Notes: generated by a model not told the origin, from the sequence alone. DNA of 64,000 nucleotides from an uncultured Eubacteriales bacterium (GCA_948938605.1 CARAIG010000047.1:3389-67388), one strand, 5' to 3'. Positions 35,333 to 44,365 are shown, counted from the first letter of the stretch. Program-made: numbers and translations.

Positions 35333-37066
35333 TTACAGTTTGATTTTTTTGTTTATTTCCCGCATCATATCGGGATTTATTTTTAGCACTTTGCGGTCGT
35401 AAGTGTACAAACCGTTAACTTCGTCTTCAACATCGGACACTTGCGTATAGACGGTAGCGGAAAGTCCTTTGTCTATCAACCTAATGACGTCGCGCGTGTA
35501 CAATTCGTAAACGCCGTCGTTAAATTCCGATACCGTTTCGAACTTTTTGTAGCTATACGTACGGTTAGGATTAAAGCTGTGGTCGGCGTCCTTGTAACTG
35601 TAACCGCCGAACTCCGTCAAGCAAACCGCGCGTTTCGAATCCTTATTTAACCGCACCTTTTTAAAGTACACGTGCATACTGTTAATATCCCCGCCACCTT
35701 GGTCGTGCCAACCGCTGGCGTGGTCGACTGTACGGGTAGGATCGATGTCCTTTGTAAGTTGCGCAATTTTGTTGGCGTCGAACTGTCCCCAGGCTTCGTT
35801 AAAAGGCACCCACATAGCAATGGACACACAGTTATACAGTTGGTCGAGCATTTCGGTATATTCCGAAACAAAGTTATCGCGGCTTTCGTCGCTTTTACGC
35901 GAAAAGCGCGTATAGTTGCCGTCATTCATTTTGTTAATGCCTAAATTGGGCGCAATTAACGTCACCCACTTATGCTGTTTAGTTCCGCCGCTGGGCATAT
36001 CCTGCCAAACAAGCATACCGAGACGGTCGCAATGGTAATACCAACGCATAGGCTCCACCTTGATGTGTTTGCGCAGCATATTGAAGCCTAAGTCTTTCAT
36101 TGCCTTGATATCGAATTGCAACGCTTCGTCGCTAGGCGCGGTATACAAGCCGTCGCTGTAATAACCTTGGTCGAGCAAACCGTTGTGGAAGTACGGCGCA
36201 TTATTCAACATTAAACGGTAATATTTGCCGACCTTTTCGCACGAAAACTTGCGCATACCGAAGTAGCTTTCCACTTTGTCCCTACGGGAAATTACGCGCA
36301 GATTGTACAAAAACGGGTCATCGGGCGACCACATTTTAAACACTTCTTTGGGGAAATACAACTTGATTGCGCCTTTGCCGTCAGCGCTTACAATTTCCTT
36401 TTGCCCGTCTAACACTTTGACTGTTATGGGCTCGTCGATGTTTAATTCCGCTTCCACCGTCACCGAAGCGTCGTCGATATTGGGCGTTATGCGTATGCTT
36501 TGTATATAATGCGCGGGGACGCTTTCCAACCATACCGTCTGCCAAATTCCGCTTTGCGGAGTATACCACATTCCGCCGCGAGACGTGGACTGTTTGCCGT
36601 TTGCGTAATGTTTTGTATCGGTAAAGTCGCGCACTTTAACTACAAGTTCGTTTGTTTCCGCAAGCGACTGGGTAATGTCTACGGTAAAGCTGTTATATCC
36701 GCCTTCGTGATGATACAAATGCTTGTTGTTGACGTAAACGTCTGCAATGCAGTCCACTGCGCCGAAGTTTAACAAAACTATGTCCTTGACAAAAGTCTTG
36801 GGCAAAGTAAACGATGTACGGTAAAACAAATACTCGTTAGGTTTGACGATACGGTCAACCCCCGATAACGGCGATTCGGGTGAAAAAGGCACTAATATTT
36901 TTCCGTCGTATTTAGTCGGCATTACGTCCTTTTTAGTAATTGCGTAATCCCACTTACCGTTAAGGTTGATATAACTGTTGCGTACAAATTGCGGGCGGGG
37001 ATATTCCTGCAAGGGTTTATCCGTTAAATTTTCGCCCCATACGGTTGTAAGTTGTTGTAACGCCAT
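35333..37066 (-). CDS. Cytosolic glycoside hydrolase family 2 enzyme
   Basis: A 577-residue GH2 enzyme (beta-galactosidase/beta-glucuronidase/beta-mannosidase superfamily). It has an N-terminal sugar-binding jelly-roll (RPQFVRNSYINLNGKWDYA, YHHEGGYNSFTVDIT), an Ig-like middle and a TIM barrel. The acid/base Glu is in WVPFNEAWGQFD and the nucleophile Glu in VCLTEFGGYSY. There is no signal peptide, so it acts on imported oligosaccharides. The beta-glucuronidase NKG-type motif was not seen, so the exact sugar cannot be named. Own promoter; tadA follows. Confidence 0.9.
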   Translation of the reverse strand: MALQQLTTVWGENLTDKPLQEYPRPQFVRNSYINLNGKWDYAITKKDVMPTKYDGKILVPFSPESPLSGVDRIVKPNEYLFYRTSFTLPKTFVKDIVLLNFGAVDCIADVYVNNKHLYHHEGGYNSFTVDITQSLAETNELVVKVRDFTDTKHYANGKQSTSRGGMWYTPQSGIWQTVWLESVPAHYIQSIRITPNIDDASVTVEAELNIDEPITVKVLDGQKEIVSADGKGAIKLYFPKEVFKMWSPDDPFLYNLRVISRRDKVESYFGMRKFSCEKVGKYYRLMLNNAPYFHNGLLDQGYYSDGLYTAPSDEALQFDIKAMKDLGFNMLRKHIKVEPMRWYYHCDRLGMLVWQDMPSGGTKQHKWVTLIAPNLGINKMNDGNYTRFSRKSDESRDNFVSEYTEMLDQLYNCVSIAMWVPFNEAWGQFDANKIAQLTKDIDPTRTVDHASGWHDQGGGDINSMHVYFKKVRLNKDSKRAVCLTEFGGYSYKDADHSFNPNRTYSYKKFETVSEFNDGVYELYTRDVIRLIDKGLSATVYTQVSDVEDEVNGLYTYDRKVLKINPDMMREINKKIKL

Positions 37067-37127
37067 AGTTCGGTTCCTCCGATTGCCCGCGCAGCCAATG
37101 TTAATAGCGAACGCGTATTACGAATTA

Positions 37128-37156
37128 ATTGTAGCACAAGTTTGTTAAGATGTAAA
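37128..37156 (-). promoter_or_regulatory. Promoter of the GH2-tadA operon
   Basis: TTTACA (37151-37156), 17 bp, TACAAT (37128-37133). Confidence 0.7.
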
Positions 37157-37217
37157 CAACGAATATGTTAAGTTAAATACAAAACAAAAAATATATTTCG
37201 TCAATATCCAAAGCAGG

Positions 37218-37247
37218 TTGCAAAATCATACGGAATTGTGGTACAAT
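37218..37247 (+). promoter_or_regulatory. dut promoter
   Basis: TTGCAA (37218-37223), 18 bp, TACAAT (37242-37247) with TGG before the -10. Confidence 0.7.
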
Positions 37248-37278
37248 AATTTTGCAATTTAATTAAAGGAAAAGACAA

Positions 37279-37758
37279 ATGCAAATTAACGCAAGATTTG
37301 AAAAAGTAAGTTTTACGCAATTTGCCGAATACGGCAACGAACAAACATACAATGAAATAAAAATACCCAAACGTGCAACGGAATTAAGCGCAGGGTACGA
37401 CTTTTTTGCGCCGACGGATATAACTTTTGAAGCAGGGCAAACAGTTACGGTTGCAACGGGCATACGCATTGTTATGCCTAACGATTACTTTTTGATGATA
37501 GTTCCCCGCAGCGGATTGGGCTTTAAATACAAATTGCGTTTAAACAATACGGTAGGCATAATCGACGCCGATTACGTAAACTCGCCTAACGAAGGGCACA
37601 TATTTGTGCGTATGACGAACGAAAGCGACAAAACTTTGGAAATAAAAAAAGGCGAAGCGTTTGCGCAAGGAATTTTACTTGCCTACAACACTACCGCCGA
37701 CGACTGTGTTACCGAACAACGCAAAGGCGGATTAGGTTCGACAACGAAGCCAAAATAA
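37279..37758 (+). CDS. dut: Deoxyuridine 5'-triphosphate nucleotidohydrolase (dUTPase)
   Basis: Hydrolyses dUTP to dUMP, keeping uracil out of DNA. The 159-residue trimeric-type dUTPase shows motif 1 ELSAGYDFFAP, motif 2 VPRSGLGFKY, motif 3 NTVGIIDADY, motif 4 near GEAFAQGIL and the C-terminal motif 5 RKGGLGSTTK. The start has AAAGGAAAAG ahead. Its 3' end overlaps a possible antisense small ORF (37732-37821). Confidence 0.95.
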   Translation: MQINARFEKVSFTQFAEYGNEQTYNEIKIPKRATELSAGYDFFAPTDITFEAGQTVTVATGIRIVMPNDYFLMIVPRSGLGFKYKLRLNNTVGIIDADYVNSPNEGHIFVRMTNESDKTLEIKKGEAFAQGILLAYNTTADDCVTEQRKGGLGSTTKPK

Positions 37759-37821
37759 TAAATACAATAAAAAACACTCCTTCAATCGCCACACGAAATA
37801 CTGCCTTGATGTGTCATTCAT
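37732..37821 (-). CDS. Candidate small ORF (29 aa), antisense to the end of dut
   Basis: ATG at 37821 with GGAGG exactly eight bases ahead. The product MNDTSRQYFVWRLKECFLLY ends LLFWLRCRT: a polar start, then a hydrophobic, basic end that could sit in a membrane. An extended -10 (TGGTATAAT, 37869-37877 region) lies about 45 bp upstream, without a good -35. The ORF ends inside dut on the other strand. No homologue is known to me. Coding is supported only by the ribosome site and the promoter-like box. Confidence 0.4.
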   Translation of the reverse strand: MNDTSRQYFVWRLKECFLLYLLFWLRCRT

Positions 37822-37825
37822 TGAC

Positions 37826-37888
37826 GAATCCTCCTGTGGTTATTTGTTCAGCTGCCGGGCTTGAACTCATTATACCACGGGAGGATTC
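37826..37888. repeat. Inverted repeat around the small-ORF promoter
   Basis: GAATCCTCCTGTGG (37826-37839) and CCACGGGAGGATTC (37875-37888), one mismatch in 14, separated by 35 bp that contain the -10 box. One arm carries the ribosome site of the small ORF. Confidence 0.7.
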
Positions 37889-37948
37889 TTTTGCTCATCG
37901 GTTAACCTTCACGGAAACACCGAACTATCCGATGGTTTTCGGCACACC

Positions 37949-37983
37949 AAAAGGCACCGTGACTTTAATCACGGTGCCTTTTT
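37949..37983. terminator. Bidirectional terminator
   Basis: AAAAGGCACCGTGA / TCACGGTGCCTTTT with a 6-nt loop, between dut and the decayed fic gene. Confidence 0.9.
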
Positions 37984-38011
37984 AAGCGATTTGCTTTTGT
38001 ACTTTACGACG

Positions 38012-38440
38012 TCAATATTGTATCTTGAAATAATCAAGGTAAAGTTTGAATTTGTCTTGCGCCGCAAGGCAAGTGTCCCGCAAATAACCACGCTCGTTTT
38101 GCCACTCCTTTAATCCGCGATAGTAAAACAGTTTTAATTCTTCGTCAATTATAAACGGAACGATATTATATTTTAAGCAATCCTTGAAAAGTAAAAGTCT
38201 GCCGATACGCCCGTTGCCGTCTTGAAATAAGTAAGTATGTTTATTTTCCATAACTCATATATGCCAGTTAAATATTTGTCCGGTCGAATGTCACAAAGCG
38301 ACAGCGAAATATTTCCTTGAACACGTAAAAGCATACCGAGACTTTTCCTGATCTGTTTTAATACACAATCAGCAACACGATATATAATTATTTCGCAATT
38401 ATATACAATTCTTCGTATTCTGATTGCGTAATTATTTTCT
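38012..38440 (-). pseudogene. Decayed Fic-family AMP-transferase gene
   Basis: The 3' part (38012-38251) encodes the Fic core FQDGNGRIGRLLLFKDC and the usual C-terminus (FYYRGLKEWQNERGYLRDT, CLAAQDKFKLYLDYF). Directly upstream, a different frame continues the same protein (VADCVLKQIRKSLGMLL, SLCDIRPDKYLTGIYELW then KIN), so a frameshift falls just before the FQDGNGR motif, where the catalytic His of HPF(x)DGNGR belongs; that His is garbled. The N-terminal half is missing or unreadable. No ribosome site precedes the fragment. It is a broken gene, probably once a toxin or modifier. Confidence 0.75.
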
Positions 38441-38585
38441 TTTCCAATAAAATTCGAATATGAATTTTAGTCAAACAATCATAGGTATTTATCATTGCGT
38501 CAAAGTAAAATCTTAATTTGTTGACTAAAATTATTTTTTAACAACAGCACGATTTAAAATTTATTAAACAACAGCAATAATTTTG

Positions 38586-38614
38586 TTGCGTTTTGGAAAA
38601 TAATGTGGTATGAT
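38586..38614 (+). promoter_or_regulatory. Promoter of the TetR-antiporter operon
   Basis: TTGCGT (38586-38591), 17 bp, TATGAT (38609-38614). A TetR operator could overlap it, but no clear palindrome was seen. Confidence 0.6.
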
Positions 38615-38648
38615 ATGGAAACAAAATATAGGAGTTTTTGTTTCCGTT

Positions 38649-39125
38649 ATGAAAAATGCAATTTTAGAAGCGACAATAATAGGCTTACAAAAAGACGGGT
38701 TGAAGTTTTCAATCGATACGATAGCAAGCAAATTGAAAATATCCAAAAAGACGGTATACAAGTTTTTCCCTTGCAAGGAAGACTTAGCGGTTGCGGTATA
38801 CGATAAATTTTACGACGAAACAAATAAACGCATTGACGCGTTGACTGACGACAAAGCCGTAGACAGTTTTGCCGAACTGCTAAATTTGTATTATCAATCG
38901 TATTGTATGATACGTGACGACGTTTTCAACAAATTTGCCTTAAACGACGTCGTAAAAAAAATAGCATTGCAAAAGCACAATGAAATTAAGGACAAATTTA
39001 AAGGCACGTTACAAACCGACGAAATTGACACCGCTATGTTTATTATAGACGGCGTGTTGGAAAAGTTAAACGGACAACCTTTAACGGCGCAAATAACGTC
39101 AAGATTGGAGCAATTAATATGGTAG
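38649..39125 (+). CDS. TetR-family transcriptional regulator
   Basis: A 158-residue repressor-type protein. The N-terminal helix-turn-helix is FSIDTIASKLKISKKTVYKF (residues 21-40), followed by the usual FPCKEDLAVAVYD. The C-terminal ligand domain is short. The start at 38649 fits the family N-terminus; AGGAG lies 14 bases upstream, a long spacing. It overlaps the antiporter gene by 7 bp, so it probably controls that gene and its own expression. Confidence 0.88.
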   Translation: MKNAILEATIIGLQKDGLKFSIDTIASKLKISKKTVYKFFPCKEDLAVAVYDKFYDETNKRIDALTDDKAVDSFAELLNLYYQSYCMIRDDVFNKFALNDVVKKIALQKHNEIKDKFKGTLQTDEIDTAMFIIDGVLEKLNGQPLTAQITSRLEQLIW

Positions 39126-40366
39126 TTGATATTTTAAGATTATTCGGAGTGTTGTGTATAGCGTTTGTTGTGGGCAAACTGGTTTCAAAAATTAAATTAC
39201 CCGCAATTTTAGGTTGGTTACTGACGGGCATTGCATTCGGACCGTATCTTGCGCAAGTAATAACGTTTGAAATTACCGACGCTGTGTGGTATAAAATATT
39301 TGTAAAAGTTTTCGAGTGTTTTGCCGGCGTAATGATAGGCAGAGAGATTATATTCAAAAAAATTGCCAAATCGGGCAAACAAATTATCGGCATAACGGCA
39401 ATACAGGCATTGGGAACATTTGCGTTTGTGTCGCTTGCATTTGCAATAACCTTTTTAATTGCAAAAATACCCGTTTATTTAGCGTTTGTGTTCGGCGGAA
39501 TTGCACTTGCAACGGCGCCCGCGCCTGCACTGTCAATTGTTAACGAATACCGCACAAACGGTCCCGTAACCAAAACGCTCATACCCCTTGCGGCAATAGA
39601 CGACGTAATAGGCGTAATTGTGTTTATTACCACCATATCGGTAATAGGCGCAGTTAAGGGCGGACAATCTACATCTGTCCTTTTAACTATTGGCACAATA
39701 GTTTTCCCATTTGTTATAGGTGTTGCGTTCGGCGTTGCCGTAGGCTTTATCTTGCGTAAAATTAAAAACGCAGTCGGTTGCCTTGCGGTATTTTTAGCAG
39801 GATTGCTATGCTGCGTTGCGACGGGTATAGTAATCGACTACTTTGTTTTCCACGCTTTTTCGCTAAACTATTTACTTATAGGTATGGCATATGCTTCCGC
39901 AGTCGCCAACTTAATAGACGAACAAAAATTAGAAGATATGATGAAAAAGTACGCCCCAGTATTAAACATTTCACTAGTTATAGTCATTGTCAACTTGGGG
40001 TTGCCCCTTGACTACCGTCTGATTGCGGGCGCGGGTATATTTACCGTAATATACATTGTGTCAAGAGCAATCGGCAAAATAGGCTTTTCGTTTATAGGCG
40101 GAAAAATTACCAAAGCCGAACCTGCCGTTACAAAATGGCTTGGGTTTACGCTACTGCCCCATTCGGGAGTTTCGTTAGTATTTACAGGAATAGCGGTAAA
40201 TACGTTTATGACGATAGATCAATCGTTAGCAACGATCATTTCGGGGACGATAGTCGCGGCGGCAATTATAAACGAAATTATTGCAGTAATACTTGCCAAA
40301 GTAGCATTTAAAAAGGCAGGGGAACTAGACGCCCCGAAAAACAGTACCGACATTGCCGAAAACTAA
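39119..40366 (+). CDS. Cation/proton antiporter (CPA superfamily)
   Basis: A 415-residue membrane protein with about 12-13 helices, of the Na+/H+ or K+/H+ exchanger superfamily. The N-terminus (VGKLVSKIKLPAILGWLLTG) is typical. The core contains ATAPAPALSIVNEY and PLAAIDDVIGVIVF, which holds the paired acidic residues of the ion-binding site. There is no C-terminal RCK domain. It starts inside the end of the tetR gene with GGAG nine bases ahead. Likely role: ion and pH balance or drug-like cation efflux under TetR control. Confidence 0.88.
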   Translation: MVVDILRLFGVLCIAFVVGKLVSKIKLPAILGWLLTGIAFGPYLAQVITFEITDAVWYKIFVKVFECFAGVMIGREIIFKKIAKSGKQIIGITAIQALGTFAFVSLAFAITFLIAKIPVYLAFVFGGIALATAPAPALSIVNEYRTNGPVTKTLIPLAAIDDVIGVIVFITTISVIGAVKGGQSTSVLLTIGTIVFPFVIGVAFGVAVGFILRKIKNAVGCLAVFLAGLLCCVATGIVIDYFVFHAFSLNYLLIGMAYASAVANLIDEQKLEDMMKKYAPVLNISLVIVIVNLGLPLDYRLIAGAGIFTVIYIVSRAIGKIGFSFIGGKITKAEPAVTKWLGFTLLPHSGVSLVFTGIAVNTFMTIDQSLATIISGTIVAAAIINEIIAVILAKVAFKKAGELDAPKNSTDIAEN

Positions 40367-40428
40367 CGCAACTCGATTACTTATTGCAAACTATTGACAT
40401 ATACAACAATTTTAGATAGGATATTTAA

Positions 40429-40522
40429 GCACTGTAAAGATTTGACAGCAATGTAACATTAGAACACTGTAAAGTTTTATGCAGTGCAATATGTTGTTAT
40501 CTGCGTAACTACGCACTTACAG
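40429..40522. repeat. ACACTG hairpin repeat, copy R2 (with a partial second copy)
   Basis: Partial unit GCACTGTAAAGATTTGACAGC at 40429, then a full unit AACACTGTAAAGTTTTATGC at 40463 running to CTACGCACTTACAGT. Same order as R1. Confidence 0.65.
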
Positions 40523-40572
40523 TACGTAAAGCGCGGTAAAACGGCTAAACCGTACAAGCAAACAAATTAAAC

Positions 40573-40601
40573 TTGACTAACCGCAACGGTTGGAGTAAAA
40601 T
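40573..40601 (+). promoter_or_regulatory. Promoter of the thioesterase gene (leaderless)
   Basis: TTGACT (40573-40578), 17 bp, TAAAAT (40596-40601), then 6 nt to the ATG at 40608. Confidence 0.7.
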
Positions 40602-40607
40602 ACAGAT

Positions 40608-41120
40608 ATGAAAGTTATAAGTAAACAAAAGAACAGTAAAATGTGTATCATTTGCGGTATGGACAACGAATACGGACTGCGCGCGCCATTTTACAATATG
40701 GAAGACGGCAGTGTAATGACTGTGTTCCGTTACCGCGAACAACACCAAAGCTATCCCCAACGCGTGCATGGCGGACTTATTACCGCAATGCTGGACGAAA
40801 TGGGTTTGCGCGCATTGTGGGCGAAGGATTTGGACGAAAGGCAATTCGGCGTTACAATGACGTTGGAAGTAAAATTCCGCAAGCCCGTGCCCTACGACGT
40901 CGACTTAATGGGCAAGGCGATTATAGTAAAGGACAACGACCGCTTCCTCGTTACCGAAGCAAACATTACCGACGTCTACGGTAACGTACTGGCAAACGGT
41001 ACTATTAAATACCTAAAACTACCGTTAGACAAACTTGGCAACAACATTTCCGCACACGAAGAAATGTGCTACTTAATCGACGACGGGGTAACGGAAATTA
41101 ATTACAAACAACCCGATTAG
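40608..41120 (+). CDS. PaaI/YbgC-type hotdog-fold thioesterase family protein
   Basis: A 170-residue acyl-CoA thioesterase-like protein. The hotdog core runs from about residue 45: RVHGGLITAMLDEMGLRAL holds the central helix, with FGVTMTLEVKFRKPVPYDVD as the next strands. An N-terminal CIICGMDNEYGLR segment is common in a subgroup of these proteins. Substrate unknown. The promoter -10 ends six bases before the ATG, so the mRNA seems leaderless; GGAG at 14 bases lies inside the promoter. Terminator at 41173. Confidence 0.85.
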   Translation: MKVISKQKNSKMCIICGMDNEYGLRAPFYNMEDGSVMTVFRYREQHQSYPQRVHGGLITAMLDEMGLRALWAKDLDERQFGVTMTLEVKFRKPVPYDVDLMGKAIIVKDNDRFLVTEANITDVYGNVLANGTIKYLKLPLDKLGNNISAHEEMCYLIDDGVTEINYKQPD

Positions 41121-41172
41121 TCGGCGTTAACGCTTTACTTGCGCGTTTGTCGCGATTAATTAAATATTACAC

Positions 41173-41209
41173 AAAACCGTCCGCTGTAAAACAACAGCAG
41201 ACGGTTTTT
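41173..41209. terminator. Bidirectional terminator
   Basis: AAAACCGTC(C)GCTG / CAGC(A)GACGGTTTTT, between the convergent thioesterase and DUF3737 genes. Confidence 0.85.
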
Positions 41210-41224
41210 AATTTGTTTAAATTT

Positions 41225-42088
41225 TTACTTTTTTAATTGCACTACTTTGCAGTTGCAGGGATACTTGCTGTCGGAAGTTATAATAACTTCCCCTATGCTG
41301 TCGGCTACAATCCTACCCGAACGGGGGTTTTTAACCGACACGATATTACCGACAACCGAAGCTTCCGCGTCGGAATACTCAAACGCCAAGTCGGTGTCAA
41401 TCATTGTGCAATTGACAAGCGTTAAATTTTTGCAATAACACAACGGTTGCGTGCCGATAATTTTGCAATCTATTAACGTTAAGCCTTGCGAATACCAAGC
41501 AAGATATTCCCCCTTGACGACGCTGTTTTTAACCGTTACGTTTTGCGAATGCCAAAAGGCGTCCTTTGTATCCAGTACGCTGTTTTCTATAACGACGTTT
41601 TGAACATATTGAAAGGAATATTTGCCTTTAAACTGCACGTTGCGCAGTTTTATATCCGTACCTATGAAAAACAGATATTCGCTTGAAATTTCGCTGTCGG
41701 CAATTTCCGCAAAATGACTTTTCCAACCGAATTCCGGAGATACGATTAGAGAATTGCCTATACGTATGTTGTTACATTCGCGCAGTGCCTTGATGCCTAG
41801 CAATTGCGAGTTGTCGATTGTAACATCGTCGGAATACCACAATCCCGCACGACAGTTTTCCGTCAATACAACATTGTTCAATGTCACTCCTACGTCGTGC
41901 CACAACGGGTAACGCAAGTTAAAACGACTGTCCGCAACAAATATGTTCCTTGCTTCCTTTAAAGCCGATTCGCCGTCTTCTACGCCGTCAAACGCACAAT
42001 TTACAATCCTTGTGTCGGTTGCGCCGTACAAGGCGCGTTCCTCGCCGAACGTTTGGTTTTGTACCGTGTTAATGTAAGATTTTTCCAT
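41225..42088 (-). CDS. DUF3737 family right-handed beta-helix protein
   Basis: A 287-residue cytosolic protein made of repeating short strands (NVTVKNSVVKGEYLAWYSQG, LTLIDCKIIGTQPLCYCKN), the pattern of a parallel beta-helix. N-terminal TFGEERALYGATD is typical of DUF3737. The family is annotated in many gut Firmicutes, often as putative hydrogenase-like, but function is unproven. It lacks a ribosome site; the -10 of its promoter ends seven bases before the ATG, so it is probably leaderless. Confidence 0.85.
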   Translation of the reverse strand: MEKSYINTVQNQTFGEERALYGATDTRIVNCAFDGVEDGESALKEARNIFVADSRFNLRYPLWHDVGVTLNNVVLTENCRAGLWYSDDVTIDNSQLLGIKALRECNNIRIGNSLIVSPEFGWKSHFAEIADSEISSEYLFFIGTDIKLRNVQFKGKYSFQYVQNVVIENSVLDTKDAFWHSQNVTVKNSVVKGEYLAWYSQGLTLIDCKIIGTQPLCYCKNLTLVNCTMIDTDLAFEYSDAEASVVGNIVSVKNPRSGRIVADSIGEVIITSDSKYPCNCKVVQLKK

Positions 42089-42095
42089 AACGTAC

Positions 42096-42124
42096 AGTCT
42101 AGCAAATTTGTTGCTTTATGTCAA
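42096..42124 (-). promoter_or_regulatory. Promoter of the DUF3737 gene (leaderless)
   Basis: TTGACA (42119-42124), 17 bp, TAGACT (42096-42101), then 7 nt to the ATG. Confidence 0.7.
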
Positions 42125-42147
42125 ATGTCAACACCGCTACATAATCA

Positions 42148-44229
42148 TTAAGCATAATAAACAGTACAATACTTGTTTTCGGCTATAATATAAATGTAAT
42201 CCTTACTAAATTTGTAGAAACAATCATCCTTATCCACATTTGCCCATTCTTGACTAGTTCCGTTAAATTTAAAATCCGTTACCGCAGGACAATACCAAAA
42301 CGCATATTTGTTTATTTTTTCAATGTCGTTTTCAATCAATATGCTTGTTAGATTTTTACAGTCTCGAAACGCACCGTATCCAACAATTTTTACACCCTTG
42401 CCAATAACTACCGACGTGAGCTTAGAATAGCCAAAAAACATATTTCTGCCCATTTCTGTAACACCCGTTATATTAACTTCCGTTACAAGTTCGCCGTTAA
42501 TATACAAGCCGGTTTCGCCCGAATTGTGATTATTAACAAACACCGTAGCGTAAAAATCAATTCCGCACCATTGTGCAAGCGTGCCCGTAAAATGAATTTC
42601 CGCGATGTCGTTATATCCGTAAAAGGCATCTTGGACATATTCCAAACCTGTACCCAAGGTTATCTTCGTTAAAGAGCAATTGACAAACGCTCCTTCTTTT
42701 ATATTTTTTATACTGTTGGGAATTACTACGCTATTTACACGATTGTCGCGAAATGCGTTGTTGTTAATTTCCGTTACGGGCTTTCCGTCGTAAACGGACG
42801 GGATTACAATATCGATATCGGTTGCGGTTCCTTTGCCCGTAACCATATACGAATTACCGTCGGGTTTCAATCGGTATTCCAGCCCTTGCGTATACGGATT
42901 CCACTTAGCATACAGCGTTGTATCGCCCGTAATAACGTCGCTGTCGAAATACCACCTGTCTTTAAGTTCAACGTCTTTAAACCAACCGAAAAATTCGTTG
43001 CCATCCTTTAAAGGCGGTTCGGGTTCGGTTACCGTCGACGCGTATTCGGCATCGGTAATTGGCGACACTTCGCTTCCGCCATTGCTGTTAAATGTGACGG
43101 TGTGTTTGTTCGCCGTCCACTTGGCGTCGAATTCGAAATCCGTTCCGTCAAGCTTCCATACGTTTGAAGCGGTTATTTGATTGTCGCCTAAATACCAACC
43201 CGCAAAGACGTGTCCCGTTTTTACGGGAGCGGGCAATTCCCCTACGGCGTTGTCGTACGTTACGGTTATACTGCGCAATGAATCGTTTTCGTCTGCGCCG
43301 TTGTAGTTTAACGTTACGGCGTACTGTTTTGCAGTATATACGGCGTTTACAGTCACATCGCCAACGGTCAACGTATAAGTTTCCCATTCGCCGTTATATC
43401 CCGTTTTTGCAGGAACTGCGGGAGCGTTTACGGCGTTGTTTTCCACTGTGTATGTACGCTCGCCCACCTTTTTACCTTCCGCAATAAAAGTTATGTAGTA
43501 AGGTTTTGCAGTCCACTTTGCAATTAATTCAAAATTTCCGTCGTTGTTCCATACGGTAAATTGATTGACTTTGTTTCCGTCAAGAAACCAACCTTCAAAA
43601 ATGTAACCCGTTTTTTGGGGTGCGGGCAATTTTCCAACATAATTATCGAACGTTACGGTTAATTGTTGTTGAGTGTCGTTGCTTGTTGCGCCGTTGTAAT
43701 CAAAACTTACCGTATACTGCTTTGGAGTGTATTCGGCAAATACCGATACGTCGCCTACCGTCAAATTGTATTCGCGCCATATGCCGGTGTAGCCGACTTT
43801 TGTAGGCACGGCGGGTTCGGTTATTTGCGTGTTTTGAGCGGTATAAGTCCGCGTGTCTACTGTTTTGCCGTCCGCAATAAACGTTACGGTGTACGTTTCG
43901 GAATCGGGTTCGGGCAAGGTAGATTTCTTTTCCACTTTAACCGTTACACTGCAACTTAAACCGTTGTACTTTACTGTCAACACGCTGTCGCCTTCCGCAA
44001 GCGTTCCGCTAACGGTATAATCCGTCACAACGGACTGTTGTCCCTTTTCGTCCGTATACGTTACGGATAGATACGGATTCAAACTTTCAAGGCTGTCGTC
44101 ATCGTAAACGACGTGCTTGCCGTCAAAAACTGCGGTTAGCGTTGCTTCGACTTCGTTAGGCGTACAAGCAACGACAGTCAAACTGCAAGCAATTGCCAAC
44201 AGCAATAAAACCAATGTCAATTTTTTCAT
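42148..44229 (-). CDS. Surface lipoprotein with InlB-type repeats and BspA-type leucine-rich repeats
   Basis: A 693-residue lipoprotein (lipobox VVAC, Cys near residue 22). An N-terminal Ig-like domain (to about 100) is followed by alternating InlB B-type/Flg_new repeats (TYTVTFIADGKTVDTRTYT; GYIFEGWFLDGNKVN; HVFAGWYLGDNQ; EFFGWFKDVELKD). From about residue 470 comes a BspA-like LRR_5 region (VTEINNNAFRDNRVNSVVIP, IKNIKEGAFVNCSLTKITLG). Such proteins bind host or biofilm surfaces. ATG with AAGGGG ribosome site. The mRNA has a roughly 250-nt leader with a long hairpin and a terminator (see 44312-44514). Confidence 0.87.
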   Translation of the reverse strand: MKKLTLVLLLLAIACSLTVVACTPNEVEATLTAVFDGKHVVYDDDSLESLNPYLSVTYTDEKGQQSVVTDYTVSGTLAEGDSVLTVKYNGLSCSVTVKVEKKSTLPEPDSETYTVTFIADGKTVDTRTYTAQNTQITEPAVPTKVGYTGIWREYNLTVGDVSVFAEYTPKQYTVSFDYNGATSNDTQQQLTVTFDNYVGKLPAPQKTGYIFEGWFLDGNKVNQFTVWNNDGNFELIAKWTAKPYYITFIAEGKKVGERTYTVENNAVNAPAVPAKTGYNGEWETYTLTVGDVTVNAVYTAKQYAVTLNYNGADENDSLRSITVTYDNAVGELPAPVKTGHVFAGWYLGDNQITASNVWKLDGTDFEFDAKWTANKHTVTFNSNGGSEVSPITDAEYASTVTEPEPPLKDGNEFFGWFKDVELKDRWYFDSDVITGDTTLYAKWNPYTQGLEYRLKPDGNSYMVTGKGTATDIDIVIPSVYDGKPVTEINNNAFRDNRVNSVVIPNSIKNIKEGAFVNCSLTKITLGTGLEYVQDAFYGYNDIAEIHFTGTLAQWCGIDFYATVFVNNHNSGETGLYINGELVTEVNITGVTEMGRNMFFGYSKLTSVVIGKGVKIVGYGAFRDCKNLTSILIENDIEKINKYAFWYCPAVTDFKFNGTSQEWANVDKDDCFYKFSKDYIYIIAENKYCTVYYA

Positions 44230-44311
44230 AATGTCTTTCCCCTTAAAATAATTTTTAAATAAGGTTTCGCTTTCATAAGTTCACTCAACCTTGTCACAAA
44301 AAAAACGACAA

Positions 44312-44344
44312 TAAAAAAGTGCCGTCCCTAACGGAACGACACTT
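44312..44344 (-). terminator. Terminator in the leader of the InlB/BspA-type lipoprotein gene
   Basis: Minus strand AAGTGTCGTTCC / GGACGGCACTT with GTTAG loop, followed by TTTTTT. It lies 82 bp before the ATG and after the promoter, so it must be an attenuator unless it belongs to another transcript. Confidence 0.8.
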
Positions 44345-44365
44345 GTAGAATATGCGTCCCGATAG

